A stretch of DNA of 64,000 nt, from positions 33,402,645 to 33,466,644 of the forward strand of contig CM019707.1 of NCBI GenBank assembly GCA_009760885.1, in the 5' to 3' direction. Below, one piece after another: positions 45,600-57,176 of this stretch. Below the pieces are notes generated by a model that was not told the DNA's origin, did no database searches, and saw only the letters and a program-made list of their open reading frames with translations. Made by a program: the position numbers and the translations under genes. This DNA comes from Achatina immaculata. Lineage: Eukaryota > Mollusca > Gastropoda > Stylommatophora > Achatinidae. Position 1 is the first letter of the stretch, and each line of letters begins with the position of its first letter.

Positions 45600-46368
45600 G
45601 TGTGTGACTATTTATAGCAGCCATTCTAACAGATATGTATGACTACTTCTCTCTTCAAAGGGGACTACTGAAATGGTATAACTACTGGATTGATTGAATC
45701 TTCTTGTGGAGTACAGTTTCAACTTATAAGTTTCTTCTTGTTGCTGGTGTTCTAACCATCACCTAATTTTCTATATTATACACTAAGAAAATACAACAAG
45801 ACACCCAGGCTTTCAACTCCACAAAAGATAGTGCAAATACAACGACTTAAACATAACTTGGCAGTCTTCCGACCAAAACAAACTGGTCAACAATGAGAAT
45901 TCCCACAAAGCCAATTGGTGTAGTTTATCATCAGACAACACACATTTATTAATGGACCAAAATGAGGGGTGAAATCATGATGATGGGAATGTAGCCATCA
46001 GGCTGAACAGAAATTCACAGTAACAAATGCCCGGCGTGAGATGACCTCTACGCCACATGGGCAAGGAAAACCTTACAATGATTTATACATACAAAAAAAT
46101 CATACTTAACAAGCTTACCCAAAGACCTCAGCCACACAGGAAAAACAAACTAAACTAATTCTAACAACAACAAGACTCGCTCTACCACATTTCTAGATAC
46201 AATCACACCGTTCGCCCAAACACGTCTACCCGGTTCAACGTTCACACCAAGACTCCCTAACGACCGGCTTTTTTTCACACGGACCTTTCTAACGACGTTT
46301 TGCACACGGGTAAGAGTTGTGGTCTACGCAAACACAATTATTAGCACTACACAATTAATCTCTGAACA
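45600..46368. mobile_element. solo-LTR-like insertion inside LINE
   Basis: A 0.77 kb non-coding block interrupts the LINE ORF exactly between the endonuclease-RT linker and the RT. An 8-bp direct repeat AACAGAAT is present at 45592-45599 and 46365-46372, and the LINE frame is continuous across the site if one repeat is counted once. Ends of TGTGTGAC...GAACA form fit a TG...CA LTR with a 4-5 bp GAAT duplication; on the minus strand it has AATAAA-like sequence. No terminal inverted repeat is seen, so a DNA transposon is less likely. Confidence 0.65.
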
Positions 46369-46371
46369 GAA

Positions 46372-47481
46372 TTGCTATTCTGTTACACTGAAGCAAAAAC
46401 GGAACTAAACATCAATAAAGGACCAATAACAATAAATGAAGTAAAGGAGGCGATAAAGAAGCTAAAATTAGACAGGGCACCAGGTGAAGATGAAGTGACT
46501 GCTGAGATGTTGAAAGTAGAAGAAACAGAAACACCAAAACAACTCTGCCGGATACTACAACAAATTTGGGATCTAGAAAAAGCTCCAGAGGAGTGGAAAA
46601 CTGACCTTATAGTAAAACTACCAAAGAAGGGTGACCTCAGAGATTGCGGGAACTGGAGAGGCATCACCCTACTGCTACTCACCAGTAAAGTATTTTGCAG
46701 AATAATCATCAACAGAATTGTACCAACACTTGAGGGAAAACTTTGGAAAGAGCAGGCAGGATTTAGGAAAGGAAGATCATGCATAGACCACATATTTGTA
46801 CTTAGACAAATATTAGAACAGGCAAATGAGTGGCATAGCACAACATATGCATTGTTGATAGATTTTGAGAAAGCCTTTGACAATGTCAAAAGAGATGCAC
46901 TGTGGAAAATCCTAAGATGGCATGGCCTCCCCCATAAGACAGTGAATGTAATCAAAGCCCTATACGAGGGTTTTCAGTGCAAAGTGATCTGTGGAGAACA
47001 TACCTCCAGCAGCTTTAGGGTACAAACAGGAGTGAAACAGGGATGTGTACTATCACCAACATTATTTATCTTGGCCGTAGACTGGTTAACGAAGGAGGCA
47101 ACATCAGACAAACGCAGAGGATTACAATGGACCATTGACACAATGATGGAGGACCTTGACATTGCGGACGACATCTGTCTACTACCAAGCAGCCACAAAG
47201 AAATGCAAGACAAAATAAACAAGCTAACTCAGAATGCAAACAACATAGGACTAAAGATCAACGTAGGAAAGACAAAGTTAATGAAGCAAAATGTGAACAA
47301 CAGAAATGTACTGAGAGTAGATAGCAAGTTAGTGGAGGAAGTCAATGAATTTATATACCTTGGCAGTAGAGTAGTAGAAAATGGAGACAGCACGGAGGAC
47401 ATCACCAGATCAACAGCAGACTTACTAGAGCAAACCAGGCTTTTGCAGTGCTACAGACTATATGGAAATAAAAAAAACTAA
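46372..47481 (+). pseudogene. LINE reverse transcriptase, 369-codon open segment
   Basis: Contains KLPKKGDLRDCGNWRGITLL, AGFRKGRSCIDHIF, the first catalytic Asp in LIDFEKAFD, GVKQGCVLSP and the catalytic DIADD box, then YLGSRV. It begins at the edge of the nested insertion, so the annotated start is not real. After a frameshift near 47480, the C-terminal part continues with RRWRWLGHVLRM and GRPKETWRRTTERML up to about 47950. Confidence 0.88.
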
Positions 47482-47951
47482 GCATGAATACGAAAATCAG
47501 GACATTTAAAAGTAATTTTCTAAGTGTACTACTCTATGGAAGGGAATGCTGGAAAATCACCAAAACCATAGAAAACAAGTTGAATTCTTTCCACATCAAA
47601 TGTTTATGAAGAATTAGAAAAATATTTTGGCCAAACACCATAAGAAATAACATCTTATTGGCAGAGATGTAGACGAAGCCACTGACAGCAATTATTGAGG
47701 AAAGACGCTGGCGATGGTTGGGACATGTGCTCCGAATGACCCGAATGACTGACAACACTACCAAAAACAGCACTAAGATGGACACCACAGGGGAACAGAA
47801 GTAAGGGTAGACCAAAAGAGACATGGAGAAGAACAACGGAAAGGATGTTGAGCAATAGAGGGCTCACCTGGGCAAGAGCAGAAAAAAAGGCGAAGGACAA
47901 GCATTTGTGGAAGACCCTTGCGGAAGCCCCATGTGCCCTGGGCACTTAAGG

Positions 47952-47997
<46 letters not shown>

Positions 47998-48274
47998 TTG
48001 TTATGTCCCTAAAATCTGTTAAGAAGTTTTAGACGATCGGTACCATGCCGATATCATAAAACATCGATTGGAGAGAACTTTGATTTTCTATTTCCAAAAA
48101 AACTTGGTCTATGAAGATTTTCTATTTACAAAAACTTGATCTATGAAGCTGATCACATTCTTAACCCTGTTATAACTGAAACATGCTGATGTTTGCCTGT
48201 CCATCACTGTTGTTTCACTGCAGGATTCTCTGTACACGAAATGTCGTAATCCAAAATGGAAAGATAGTTCTTAT

Positions 48275-48812
48275 TCATTCATTCATTCATTTGCATGTCC
48301 CTTGCGGAACTTTGCCTCCTTAACAGCACTCATGTAGGCCTCTCGGTTGTGAGCAAGATGGCCTGCTGCCGACGCATCCATTTGCAGATCATCAACGATG
48401 TCTTGCAGCCATCTTCGCTTTAGTCTTCCTCTCTTTCTTTTTCCCATTATGTACCCTTCCAATACGGTCTTCTCTAGATTATCATGACGTTTAATGTTTC
48501 CAAAATATTTAAGTTTTTAATCCTCTTTACTAGCCAGCCTTCTTCAATATTAAGTTCTTGTAGTATGGATATATTTGTTCTTGTTTGTGTCCATGGTATT
48601 TGAAGAACTCTTCTGTAGTATTTACATTCAAAGGTATTTATGTGTTTCTCAGCTGTTTTGTTAAGTGTCCAGGTCTCACAGGCATATGTTGCTATGGGAA
48701 AGATGCATGCCCTTAAAAATCTTATTTTTGTAGTTCTGTCTGTTTCTCTCCACAGATTCTTTACTTGTTTTACATTCTGAAGAGCGAAAGATGTCCTCCT
48801 TTTAATTTACAT
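48275..48812 (-). mobile_element. RTE-A LINE, 5'-truncated copy
   Basis: About 540 bp with a CATT tail on the plus strand, covering the C-terminus up to the IRFLRACIFPIATYAC and IKR-TSFALQ region. A 12-bp internal deletion near 48515 removes part of the KERKLKYF segment. Confidence 0.87.
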
Positions 48813-49316
48813 TGTCAAAATTTAAAAAAAGAGTACTGAGACTACATCTTAAATTAGTCAGTTTACTGTGACTTCATCTCACATTAGTCAGTTTACTGAG
48901 ACTTCATCTTACATTAGTCCGAACCATCTCAGTCTTTTGCGATGTTATCTGTAGTTTTGTCTCGGAGATGTATGACAAAATCTATGTCAGTTTGATGGAG
49001 TATGACAACATACAAGAAATCTAGAATGGAGGAACCTTGCTCTGAGAAATAAACAAATATATACAAACATGGAAATAAATTAAAACTGTGAAAAGAAAGA
49101 AAAAGTATACAAAATGTAAAAAGGAAGGAAATGGAAAATATATTAATTATGTTTTGCTCTTAAATGTAGTAGCTGTCGCCTAAATGTGTGTGAAGAGAGG
49201 AAAGTTCAATCGTAATTATTTTTCATGATTAGTTAAATTTTACACAGGTACAGTTTTCACTTGGTACGTCCTTCAATCTGACAAATGAGAAAAAAAAACG
49301 ACAGACAGACATACAT

Positions 49317-49353
<37 letters not shown>

Positions 49354-50035
49354 TCATAGTTATTCTTGTCTTCGCATCCCTTTCTCTTTTGCTATTGTAG
49401 AGCAACACAAAACAAACTTCTCTTAGAAACACTTCAACAAAAATGTTCAAATAAAGAGCAAGATCATCGACTTCTTTCCTTTTAAACTTTATTTTTTTTT
49501 TCTTGTAGAAATAAAAGCAGAAAATCGAGATAAACAAGATTAAGAGTACCATCTAAAATTATCTTGCAGATATAAAAACAAAACGGCAGGAAACAATAAT
49601 TTCTGACAGAAAAATTCAAGCATTTAAATGTAACACGCTTTACACACAAACTATATTAATCTTTCACTCAAAATTAACTCTTTGACATCCATCAAAACCC
49701 ATTTAGTTTACTTAATTCTTCGTAAATTCATCATTCGAACTAAAGGCGCGAAACGGGTTAAAATAAATTAAAAAAAAAACATGTATAGAACGAAGAAAAA
49801 TATTCAGAAAAGGCATAGCTGAAATTTTCTCATGAATTTTTTTTAATGCAAAAGAACACGTTTATGTGCAGCGGGCTACAGATTTGAACTAACTCCACTT
49901 TAACCCCTACAGCCTGTATTCTGTGAAGTTTTCCTGTTTTTAGAGAGCTATTCACATCATCGAAGTGGAGCCTTGTTTCCTTTCGGTCTTCGTTTTCCCT
50001 CAGTCTGTGGATTATTTCCCCCTTGGACGTGCAGC
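48813..50035. other. stretch with small repeats
   Basis: Three ~30-bp units with ACATTAGTCAGTTTACTGAG at 48838-48925 and an (ACAG)n run at 49300-49352. The rest was not recognised; no TM1 exon was found. Confidence 0.5.
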
Positions 50036-50039
50036 TTTC

Positions 50040-50430
50040 ATCATCATCATCATCATCATCATCATCGTCATCATCATCATCATCATCATCATCATCGCCT
50101 TTCACTCCCTTGAGAGCATAGGCAACAGATAAAGGCTCTCCAGTCAACCCTGTTCTTGTAATTATTATCTGCTTCCTTCCATGTGTATCCCTTGTCTCTG
50201 AGCACTGTCATCATTTCTCTTCTACAAGTAAGTCTATGTCTTCCTCGTTTTCTATTTCCTTGAGGATTCCATGTCAGTGCATGTCGATATGCTGATGTCG
50301 GGTTTTCTCAGAGTGTGGCCAATCCACCTCCATTTCCTAGACATGATTTGTAGGTTCATAGATTCTTGTCCTGCCCTTTCCCAGACCTCTTCGTTCCTGG
50401 TCTTGTTCGGCTATGTAATGTATGAAACAT
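50040..50430 (-). mobile_element. LINE 3' end fragment (TWN-GKRKRGRP family)
   Basis: On the minus strand: RNEEVWERAGQES-like, then SRKWRWIGHTLRKPDIS, ALTWNPQGNRKRGRH and KEADNN...NRVDWRAFI residues, in broken frames, ending in a (GAT)n tail (plus (ATC)n at 50040-50097). Same family as 43535-43930, opposite strand. Confidence 0.82.
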
Positions 50431-50724
50431 GCAAGTTTGGTCAAGCTGAAAAGACCACATCGTTATCGTAATATAACTGTTGGCTCTGAGGGTGCAGTAT
50501 ACCTTCTGGAGTGGTGTTGAGATTCCTGCTCTGAAGAGATCATTATCATCCAGACCAAGGATTAAACATCAACTGGGTGTTATATGAGGTCCGACATTAT
50601 TCTATAGCTTGGGAACCGAGAGTGGAAGGGGAGAGACAAAAAGCTGGTTACAGAGCCTGTTCTAACCTGTCACTATAAGACAAGGCTCAACTCTATCGCT
50701 TCACTCAGCACCAGTGGGCACGTG

Positions 50725-51185
50725 TTCAGATACGAGACATATATCTTTGCTTATTTGAAAAACAGTGCAGGGCAAACAGAACAGCAAGTTAGCATCAAGT
50801 TTCTTCTGAAGGTGTAGAAATTCACAATGGAAACTTTTCAGTTACTGACAGAGGCTGACAGTGATGAGTGCTTGTCTTGTGCATGCGTTTCTGTATGGCA
50901 CAAACGATGTTTGGAAGACAGAGAAAGTGTAAAAGATGATAACCGTCGGTTGGGTTCGAACCAAGACAATGTGCCAGTCATAGCGCTTTGTCTGTGAGGC
51001 AGTTCTTATCAAATCACACTGTCACTGTGCTTGAGCACCCATCATATTCAACAGACCCGGCTCCTTTGACTTCTATCTATTCTAAAAGACCAAGCTGGTG
51101 TTCAAAGAAAACCATTTTTTTCACTAGTAGAAAATGTGAAAGCAAAAATGATGGAGGTCCTCAACAACCTTTCCAAATAAAAATG
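50725..51185 (+). mobile_element. mariner-like transposase relic
   Basis: A first part matches VxxWHKRFKEGREDVEDD-type residues (here VWHKRCLEDRESVKDD near 50895) and jumps to the C-terminal part SVRQFLSNHTVTVLEHPSYS with DPAP, normally ~200 residues later. The middle, including the first two catalytic Asp, is deleted. Mariner-type transposases cut and paste at TA sites; this copy is dead. Confidence 0.8.
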
Positions 51186-51204
51186 ATCTGCAGAACTGCT
51201 ATGA

Positions 51205-51548
51205 ATGTTAGCAGCATCATGTGCAGGTTTGTGTCACCTCAAATGTTAGCAGCATCATATGCAGGTTTGTGTCAGCTCAGATGTTAGCAGCATCATATGC
51301 AGGTTTGTGTCAGCTCAAATGTTAGCAGCATCATATGCAGGTTTGTGTCAGCTCAAATGTTAGCAGCATCATGTGCAGGTTTGTGTCACCTCAAATGTTA
51401 GCAGCATCATGTGCAGGTTTGTGTCAGCTCAAATGTTAGCAGCATCATGTGCAGGTTTGTGTCACCTCAAATGTTAGCAGCATCATGTGCAGGTTTGTGT
51501 CACTTCAAATGTTAGCAGCATCATGTGCAGGTTTGTGTCAGCTCAAAT
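51205..51548. repeat. 41-bp tandem repeat, ~9 copies
   Basis: The unit contains AAATGTTAGCAGCATCATGT and GCAGGTTTGTGTCA. It begins at the 3' end of the mariner relic and lies about 350 bp downstream of the gene B stop codon (gene B on minus). Confidence 0.93.
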
Positions 51549-51837
51549 GGGAACTGTTCTGAAGGAGATCGAACTTGGCTTTCTCTACTTGCTCAGTAAA
51601 ATGAGATACGGCTGCAGCTGTTTAAAGAATTTGGGACTGACTACTTTCCGTTACAGAGGAACCTAGAAAGCGGTGAGGCAGCGAGTTGCCCGGATGTTTT
51701 TACAAGATCTCCACCCGAGCACAACTGCTGAAAAAACATGTAGTCTCTCTGTTTCTAGAAAATTCACCAATAACAAGGCAGCGTTTCCATCATCACACAC
51801 GCACACATACACACACACACCGTCGCCTTCTGTCGCA

Positions 51838-51866
51838 GACACACACTTTACTAACACATCTCACAC
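51838..51866 (-). promoter_or_regulatory. poly(A)-signal region of gene B
   Basis: Read on the minus strand, GATGTGTTAGTAAAGTGTGT starts about 35 bp after the stop. AGTAAA is a known AATAAA variant, and a GT-rich stretch follows. It aligns with the last unit of the five-copy array in gene A (26523-26672), showing common origin of the 3' UTRs. Confidence 0.65.
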
Positions 51867-51900
51867 AACACACATAACACATACACCCCAATGCAAATAG

Positions 51901-52047
51901 CTAGTTGCCCTCTAAAGCTAGCAGTTCCAGATGTCTTCTGTACCAGAGTACGTGTATAGACAGGTCTAGGAGTTGCACCATAATCACAACGGAGAACCAA
52001 TCACAGTACGACTGAAGCCATTCGTATAGTTTAACATAGCAGCCCTT
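51901..52047 (-). CDS. tetraspanin gene B, TM4 exon and stop
   Basis: The exon is 147 bp (48 codons plus TAG), phase 0, acceptor TCTGTACAG. It encodes KGCYVKLYEWLQSYCDWFSV, TM4 (VVIMVQLLDLSIHVLW) and a tail ending LALEGN. The reading frame is intact, and the similarity to gene A's last exon is clear. It lies on the minus strand, so it closes a gene whose earlier exons are at 59083-59172 and 61557-61649. Confidence 0.92.
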   Translation of the reverse strand, partial: KGCYVKLYEWLQSYCDWFSVVIMVQLLDLSIHVLWYRRHLELLALEGN

Positions 52048-52401
52048 CTGTACAGACAACAAATAAACATTGCAACCATTGGGTGGAAAACCCACAAACT
52101 ATTCAGCGACGTAATCTGGATATAAAAAATATGGAAGAGCAAATGTATCAGAATATGTCACAGTGTATATAAATCTAAAGTTTGTATGATTTAAATCCAT
52201 TCGCTGCTCTTTACACTTAATTATTTTTCATTATACTCTCCCCTGAGTTACGCTGAACTCACAGGAGCAGAGTGTCTTTGTCAGTGGAGAAGGGTTAGCA
52301 TGAAAGGCCGGCATGGACTTTACGAGAGAGACGGGAGGATCTTCGGGGAGGTTTGGTCGAACGATCGTTTACACGAGAATGTACTTTTGAGTGTTTGGTC
52401 G

Positions 52402-53622
52402 GTTCTAAGGACTGTTATAGCCGGAGGTGGGGTGGCGTATACGCTCTCCACTCCAATTAAATGTCTCCAAGGCGTGCATCTCAAATAGCCTCTGACAGTT
52501 CAAGTCCAGCTCTGACCTTCTAGTGGCGGAACTGTATAAACTGACAGGAGAAAGGGCGAAAGGCGAGTTTCTGGCGCCTGAAAACCAGACGTTTCGGGTA
52601 CATGAGTCTTGGTTGGCAGCTCATCTAGGAGAAGGAAAACTGACGAGATTCTTCAGCTGCCGTACGTGGGGTGAAACTCCTCCTTTCCAATTAAGAAAAA
52701 TGCGATTAGTGTTGCCACACGGCGCCACCGTGGAAAAGGTGAAGGAAAGGATTAAGTGATGTAACCAGTAGCCTCGAATTCAGGACTACTCAAATCATGG
52801 CACCTCTGCTCTATAGAGGCCGGCCACGTCCTATATACACCCATACTGAGACAGATTGCCTAAACCGGCTTAACCCAGGGGTTAAACTAAGACACTGCTG
52901 GCGAGATTCTTCGTCTACCGCGCATGGGATGAAACTCCTCCCGGCCAATGAAGAAAATGCGAAAGTGCGATTAGGGTTTCCGTGAGGCGCCGATGTGAAA
53001 AAGGTGATGGAAAGGATAAAGTGAAGTTTAATTGGTATGTCCAGTAATCTCGCGGCGAGAGCTACTCATACCACAGCACCTCTGCTCTAGAGGCCGGCCA
53101 CGTCCTGTATACACCCATACTGGGGAAATATGCTTAACCCAGGGGTGAAACGTGATGGCTACGCATATCACTGTGCCTCCGCTCTAGAGGCTGGTCATGT
53201 CCTATACTGGGATAATACGACTAAACCGGCTTAACCCACTAGAAGGGAGGATTCGTCCTCCTGGACAAAACCTCACTCCTGGTCACCACCAGGAAGGGTA
53301 TCGGCCATAACCACAAGATGCTGAAGTCGAAGACACTGGACCAGTGTAGTCTAGATCGGCAACCACATCTCACCCGGCGGGGATATATTCATATCCTAAC
53401 CACGTCGAGGTTTTCCGGTGAGAAAGTCCAACTCTAGACTAAACTGGTGCAACGAAAACCACGGTGTCAAACAATGCCGCTTCTGTGACCCACCGAGAAT
53501 ATAGGCCAAAGCCCACACGATGCTCTGAGCCTCCATCCTAAATGAGACCATAGCGAAAACCACAGGAGTAAAGTCAGTAGGATCACGGGGCGATCTTGGT
53601 GGTAGAAGCGAACGAAGAAGAA
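52402..53622 (+). mobile_element. 1.2 kb non-coding retroposon, copy 2
   Basis: Same family as 24101-25488, starting at TTCTAAGGACTG and ending GCGAACGAAGAAGAA. A perfect 13-bp duplication GAGTGTTTGGTCG flanks it at 52389-52401 and 53623-53635, which proves that the unit moved as a whole. It has internal ~280-bp subunits and no significant ORF. Confidence 0.88.
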
Positions 53623-53979
53623 GAGTGTTTGGTCGTTAGAACTGCAGCTGTAATTGTGTCGAGTGTAATATATGTAATTGTGTAAGTTAGTTTTTCTTTG
53701 CTATGGTGGTAGCATTAGTTATGAAATGCTTAACCGCCAGGAAACCTTGTTCCTCATGTGTTGATGTGTAATTTAATATGTCACTTCGCATATGTCAACT
53801 ATTATCATAGGTCGTACGATAAACGTATCTGTGCTTCGATGGCGTTGACCTCTTCCGTAATCTTCATGTGCCACGTAACTGTTAGAGTTTCTTGGGTTTC
53901 AAAACCATATACGCGAGTTATGAATTACAATCATCATGATGATGATCGTCATCATTATCATGTTCCACAAGTGAAGATC

Positions 53980-55075
53980 AATCAATCAATCATTTGCATG
54001 TTCCTTGCTGAACTTTGGCTCCTCAACAGCTCTCCTTTAGGCCTCTCGGTTATAAGCAAGATGCCCTGCTGCTGATGCATCCATTTGCAGATCATCAACG
54101 ATGTCTTGCAGGCATCTTCGCCTTGGTCTTCCTCTCTTTCTTTTTCCCATCATGTAAACTTCCAAGACGGTCTTCTCTAAATTATCATAACGTTTAATGT
54201 GTCAAAAATATTTTTAAGTTTTCTTTATTTAATCCTCTTTACTAGCCAGCCTTCTTCAATATTAAGTTCTTGTAGTATGGATATATTTTTTCTTTTTTGT
54301 GTCCATGATATTTGAAGAACTCTTTACATTCAAAGATATGTTTCTCAGCTGTTTTGTTAAGCGTCCAGGTCTCACGGGCATATGTTGCGATGGGAAAAAT
54401 GCATGATCTGACAAATCTTATTTTTGTAGTTATGGCTGTTCCTCTCCACAGATTCTTTAGTGTTATACGTTTTCGAAGGGCGATAGATGTCCCTCTTTTA
54501 ATTTCCCTCATTGTATCTCCATTATTAATTAGTAATAATCCAAAATATTAAAAACTCTCCACTTTTTCCTATTTTTCCTCACTGATACATATTTCATCTC
54601 CCTTTTTTCTTTTGTCGGCTGTGATCAGTTAATTTTCTTCGCATTAAGATAGTGGTTTTGCTCTTTGCTGTTCTTACGGATTGACATAATTAGTTTTTCC
54701 ATTCCTTTTTGTGTTGTGGACAATAATACTGTGTCATCAGCATATCTAATCTCTAAAATCTCTGGTATTTCATAACCTCTAACTTTTATGGGAACGTAAT
54801 ATTCTTTGTCTATATCTTCTCTAACATTCCTCATTATATTTTCAGTATGCAAGTTAAATAAGTAAGGTGACAATATGCACCCCCGACGGACCCCTTGTTT
54901 TATGTCAAACCAAGTTGTTGTTTCACCATTTATTCCTACTGCTGCTTGTTGGCCTAGATACAGCAGTGATGTTAACTTTATCAAATGTGTTGGAAATCCA
55001 TTTTTTTCATTATTTTCCAAAGTTTCTGGTGTTGTACACAATCAAATGCCTTTGAATAGTCTATAAAGGATAAAT
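53980..55075 (-). mobile_element. RTE-A LINE, 1.1 kb 5'-truncated copy
   Basis: The frame 54625-55041 covers SLLYLGQQAAVGINGETTTW, GVRRGCILSP and RYADDTVLLS; frameshifts separate it from 54242-54511 with the C-terminal region. A three-codon duplication (EILEI) precedes the YADD box. Tail CAATCAATCAATCATT on the plus strand. It lies in the PPTCC-TM4 intron of gene B, same strand. Confidence 0.9.
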
Positions 55076-56050
55076 GTTTGTGAAGTAAGGTAAGTGAATA
55101 ACCAAGGTAAGTTTTATGTTATCATTCGTGGTGTCAGATGCTTGGCGATGATCCCCAAGTCTCAGCCCTTAAATGTTGTGTTACTTGTTTAATACATGTT
55201 GAGTGAGTAAGGCAACCAAAGTAAGCATTTTTGTGTTTTTTTTCTGAGTAAGTCATTAATCATCCAGGGAGCTCCCAAGTAGCGGTCATTATTTCTCTTT
55301 GTTTCCTGTAGTCCTTGAGTTAGCAGGAAATTTTAAATCGTATATACTGTCATTTAAGCAGAAGGAAATTATTTATGGTGTTATTCCGGAATCACAATTT
55401 TTTAATATGTTTTAAGACATGTGTGACTCTAATTCCTGTCTTGCAGTGGGGTATAAGAACTGCAGTTTGTTATAGAGAGGAAGGCTCTGTGTACTAAATG
55501 CTGGATGTCCCTTAAATGTGTGGGGTATAAGGATACAGTTGTTGTAGAACTGAGAGTTCTGTGTAGTAAATGTTGAACGTCCCTTAGATGTACACGGCGT
55601 GATACGATTCTTTTCATTTAATTGATCCTTCTGTTGGTGGCTGTCTGCATCATGGTCATGACATTGCGTTTTGTTTTGTGTAAAAAATAATGAACAACCA
55701 TTTTTATGATGTGCATTTGTTTATTTTTTCGTGTTAAAGTTTATTGTCCCGGCATTCATTATGCCAACAATCATTAAAACCTCACATCATCATGTATCAT
55801 TTCGAAATGTAAAACTGATTTTGGGTTGCTTATTTTTTTGGTGTAGTGAAAAGTCAGAATGTACTCTTGTCCGTATGTGTACGTTGTTTTGTCAAGGTTA
55901 AACAAACTTAAAAAAGATAAAGGTGAGAATAACGGAGATAAGATAACAACCGCAATCAGGGCAACCTCCAGGTTTGTTCTCTATTAGGGGAGACAATTTT
56001 TGGAACCTGGAGACAATTAGTCAATCAAGTGCCGCGCAGTGAGCCGTAGG
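55076..56050. other. intronic stretch, nothing recognised
   Basis: A ~58-bp segment is present twice near 55440-55610 (TGTCCCTTAAATGTGTGGGG / TGTCCCTTAGATGTAC). No exon or element was recognised. Confidence 0.5.
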
Positions 56051-57138
56051 CGATCATTTATCTCCACAATTCCCTGTCTTTAGACTTGATTATGAGATCC
56101 ACCAGTGACTTTCTTCCTAGCCACACTGACACCCCATCCTGTAACTTCTCTCTCTGTCTTCCTCTGTCTCTTCTTCCCTAAGTTGTTTTCCAGTTGCCAC
56201 AATGCATTCCAATTTTTCTCTTCTCAGAAAATGTCCTACAAATCTCCCTTGTCTGCCTCTGATCTTTGCTGTAATTTGGCTTTTAACTGCAACCTCTCTT
56301 AAGACTTCTTCGTTGGTTTTCTTAGCTGTCCATGGTACCTTCAACATCCTTCTTATGAACCACATTTCCATGACCTCCATTTCTCTCTGTACTCTCTTAT
56401 TCATGGACCATGCTTCACACCCATAAAACACAATTGGCTCCATGTAACATTTAAGTACTCGGAATCTCGTTTCCATTTACATGGATCTGTTGCACAAAAT
56501 GTTTCTCATTTTCTGGAATCCTGACTTGGCCTGAGCACATCTGCTTTTTATTTCGTTGTGACATTTCCCATTAACTGTTATAATTGTTCCTAAGTACTCG
56601 AATCTATCAGCCAGTTTCAGTTCTGTGCCATCGATGGCAATGCTACATTTTGGTGGTATTCTTTTCTTTGAGATGACCATCACTTAAGTCTTCTTTTTAT
56701 TCAGACTGAGATCTTTACTTTTACTTTCACGAATCACGATGTCCAGAAGAGCCTGTAGCTCTCCTTCACTTTTAACAGTCAGAACTGTGTCGTCTGAATA
56801 TCTTGAATTGTTAAAGTTGTACCAGCCAACTGATATTCCTGGAAAGCTCTCTATATTTCTCATTATGTTTTCGCTGTACAAAGAGAAGGGGTCAGGAGAC
56901 AGAATACATCATTCCTTCACTCCCACATTTATGTCTTGCAATGCTCCTATTTGGTTCTCAACCTTCATTGCTGCTGACTGCTGCCAGTATATGTTTTTGA
57001 CGACTTTCAGATCTTTCCCATCTATGTTGATGTCTTCCAGTATTATTATAATTGCTGTGTGTCTCACTTCAGCGAATGCTTTACAGTAGTCTATGAAGCA
57101 TACGTATAGGTCCGTCTTTACTTCTATCAATGTTCTCA

Positions 57139-57176
<38 letters not shown>

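Larger units (their letters stand above)
43952..47996 (+). mobile_element. full-length RTE-like LINE with nested insertion
   Basis: It starts CCCCCGTGTGGTACCCGGGA, a conserved-looking 5' leader with CGTAAAAGGCGAGTAAGGAG, and ends in a ~45-bp (GA)n tail. A 14-bp duplication with one mismatch (ATTGCTATGTCCCT / ATTGTTATGTCCCT) flanks it at 43938-43951 and 47997-48010. Without the 0.77 kb insertion at 45600-46368 it is about 3.3 kb, a typical RTE length. Order: leader, endonuclease, RT, C-terminal domain ending APCALGT-stop. Confidence 0.88.
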
